Assembly (NCBI GenBank): GCA_964581355.1
Contig: CAZOOA010000106.1
Span: forward strand, 1 to 6,858
Reading direction: 5' to 3'
DNA length: 6,858 bases
Source: CAZOOA01 sp964581355
Lineage (GTDB): Bacteria > Bacillota > Dethiobacteria > DTU022 > UBA8154
Positions 6,094 to 6,858 of the stretch are shown here, piece by piece. Position 1 is the stretch's first letter. The number at the start of each line of letters is the position of its first letter. Under the pieces are notes generated by a model. The model did no database searches. It had not been told where the DNA came from and saw only the letters and a program-made list of their open reading frames with translations. A program made the position numbers and the translations under genes.

Positions 6094-6843
6094 TTGTTGC
6101 TGGAAGTGAACAATCTGACAGTCTGCTTTGATACCGCCATGATCTTAAACAATGTCAGCCTTAAGGTGGCAGATGGGGAGTTGGTAAGCCTGGTCGGGTC
6201 TAATGGCGCCGGCAAGTCGACCCTGATCCGGGCCATCACCGGGCTGGTCCAGTGGGAAAAAGAAACTAAAAAAGGGACACGTTTCGGTGATATCACCATC
6301 GAGGGCCAAATTCTATTCGATGGAAAAGAGATCAAGAACATGCCGGCCTACAATATTGTTAAGCAGGGCCTTATTCACTGCCCGGAACGGCGCAGACCTT
6401 TTACGGAAATGTCCGTTTTGGATAACCTCAAAGCCGGGGCCTACCTGGTAAACGATGGAAATGTATTTAACCAAAGGCTCGAAGAAATTTACCGGCTGTT
6501 TCCTGTCTTAAATAAAAGGAAAAACCAGCTGGCGGGCACCCTTTCGGGCGGGGAGCAGCAGATGCTGGCCATTGGGCGGTCGCTGATGCTAAACCCCCGT
6601 CTATTTTGTATTGATGAACCTTCAACAGGCCTTGCCCCCAAGGTTAAGGAAGAATTGTTCGCCCGGATCAAAGAAATCCATGCTTCAGGGATAACAATTC
6701 TTTTGGTTGAGCAGGACGTTGGGCTTGCTTTTTCTATCGCTGACCGCTGTTATGTTCTTTCCCACGGGAGGATAGTTGCCGAAGGGGAGAGCAAGGAGTT
6801 AATGGCAGAAGAAACGGTGAGAAAATCTTACCTGGGGCTGTAA
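6094..6843 (+). CDS. livF: Liv-type ABC transporter ATPase LivF
   Basis: Second ATPase subunit, partner of LivG. Numbering from TTG at 6094 (249 residues): Walker A GSNGAGKST (35-43), signature LSGGEQQMLAIGRSLM (150-165), Walker B LFCIDEP (170-176) with Glu175, and LLVEQDV (203-209). Gln207 at the switch-histidine position is the known LivF pattern, so it is not a defect. The family segment usually written PEGRR reads CPERRRPF here (96-103). Between Walker A and the following strand, residues about 53-72 (WEKETKKGTRFGDITIEG, in part) are roughly a dozen longer than in E. coli LivF. The gene starts 1 nt after livG, which implies coupling, and is the last complete gene; only 15 bases follow, so a terminator or further operon genes cannot be judged. 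Confidence 0.93.
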   Translation: MLLEVNNLTVCFDTAMILNNVSLKVADGELVSLVGSNGAGKSTLIRAITGLVQWEKETKKGTRFGDITIEGQILFDGKEIKNMPAYNIVKQGLIHCPERRRPFTEMSVLDNLKAGAYLVNDGNVFNQRLEEIYRLFPVLNKRKNQLAGTLSGGEQQMLAIGRSLMLNPRLFCIDEPSTGLAPKVKEELFARIKEIHASGITILLVEQDVGLAFSIADRCYVLSHGRIVAEGESKELMAEETVRKSYLGL

Positions 6844-6858
6844 AAGCAAGGCCAGTAT

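Noticed and set aside
5487..6341. Long minus-strand open frame (284 codons) opposite livG and livF
   Set aside because: Antisense to two ATPase genes with all motifs intact. No family is recognisable in its translation.
1..6858. CRISPR array, tRNA/rRNA gene, insertion sequence or phage element
   Set aside because: No spaced long repeats, no tRNA-like or rRNA sequence, no transposase or integrase, and no terminal inverted repeats were seen. The only tandem repeat is the short one at 162-197.

Overview
The window holds one complete, single-strand operon for an ABC importer of the branched-chain amino acid (Liv/HAAT) family, with an acyl-CoA synthetase gene embedded in it. The order is lipoprotein solute-binding protein (261-1574), LivH permease (1677-2540), LivM permease (2542-3573), AMP-forming acid:CoA ligase (3608-5317), LivG ATPase (5319-6092) and LivF ATPase (6094-6843). 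All six reading frames are intact and all read on the + strand. The last 15 bases hold nothing recognisable.

The organism is most likely a Gram-positive anaerobe of the Clostridia/Peptococcaceae type (inference). The signs are very strong Shine-Dalgarno sequences (AAGGAGGTGA, AAGGAGGT), free use of GTG and TTG starts, a lipoprotein-anchored binding protein and a B. subtilis LcfA-like ligase N-terminus. No phylogenetic marker gene is present, so this is not firm.

Layout: positions 1-260 are an AT-rich leader without a gene. It carries a weak candidate -10 box, scattered GTAAC/GTTAC motifs, a perfect-to-degenerate 3 x 12 bp tandem repeat, and a small hairpin that uses the last repeat unit. A 12-bp perfect stem-loop separates the binding-protein gene from the membrane genes. 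Its loop could pair with the livH ribosome binding site. From livH onward the genes are tightly packed: 1 nt between livH and livM, 34 nt before the ligase, then 1 nt gaps to livG and livF after start-codon correction.

Working model: the lipoprotein captures a solute outside the membrane, LivH/LivM with LivG/LivF import it, and the ligase converts it to a CoA thioester inside. The ligase sits between the permease and ATPase genes, which suggests that the substrate is a carboxylic acid (fatty, aromatic or alicyclic) rather than an amino acid. That is inference from gene order. The most unusual protein feature is a CX2C-X10-CX2C zinc-ribbon-like tail at the cytoplasmic C-terminus of LivM. The system otherwise looks like a variant of a known transporter family rather than a wholly new system.
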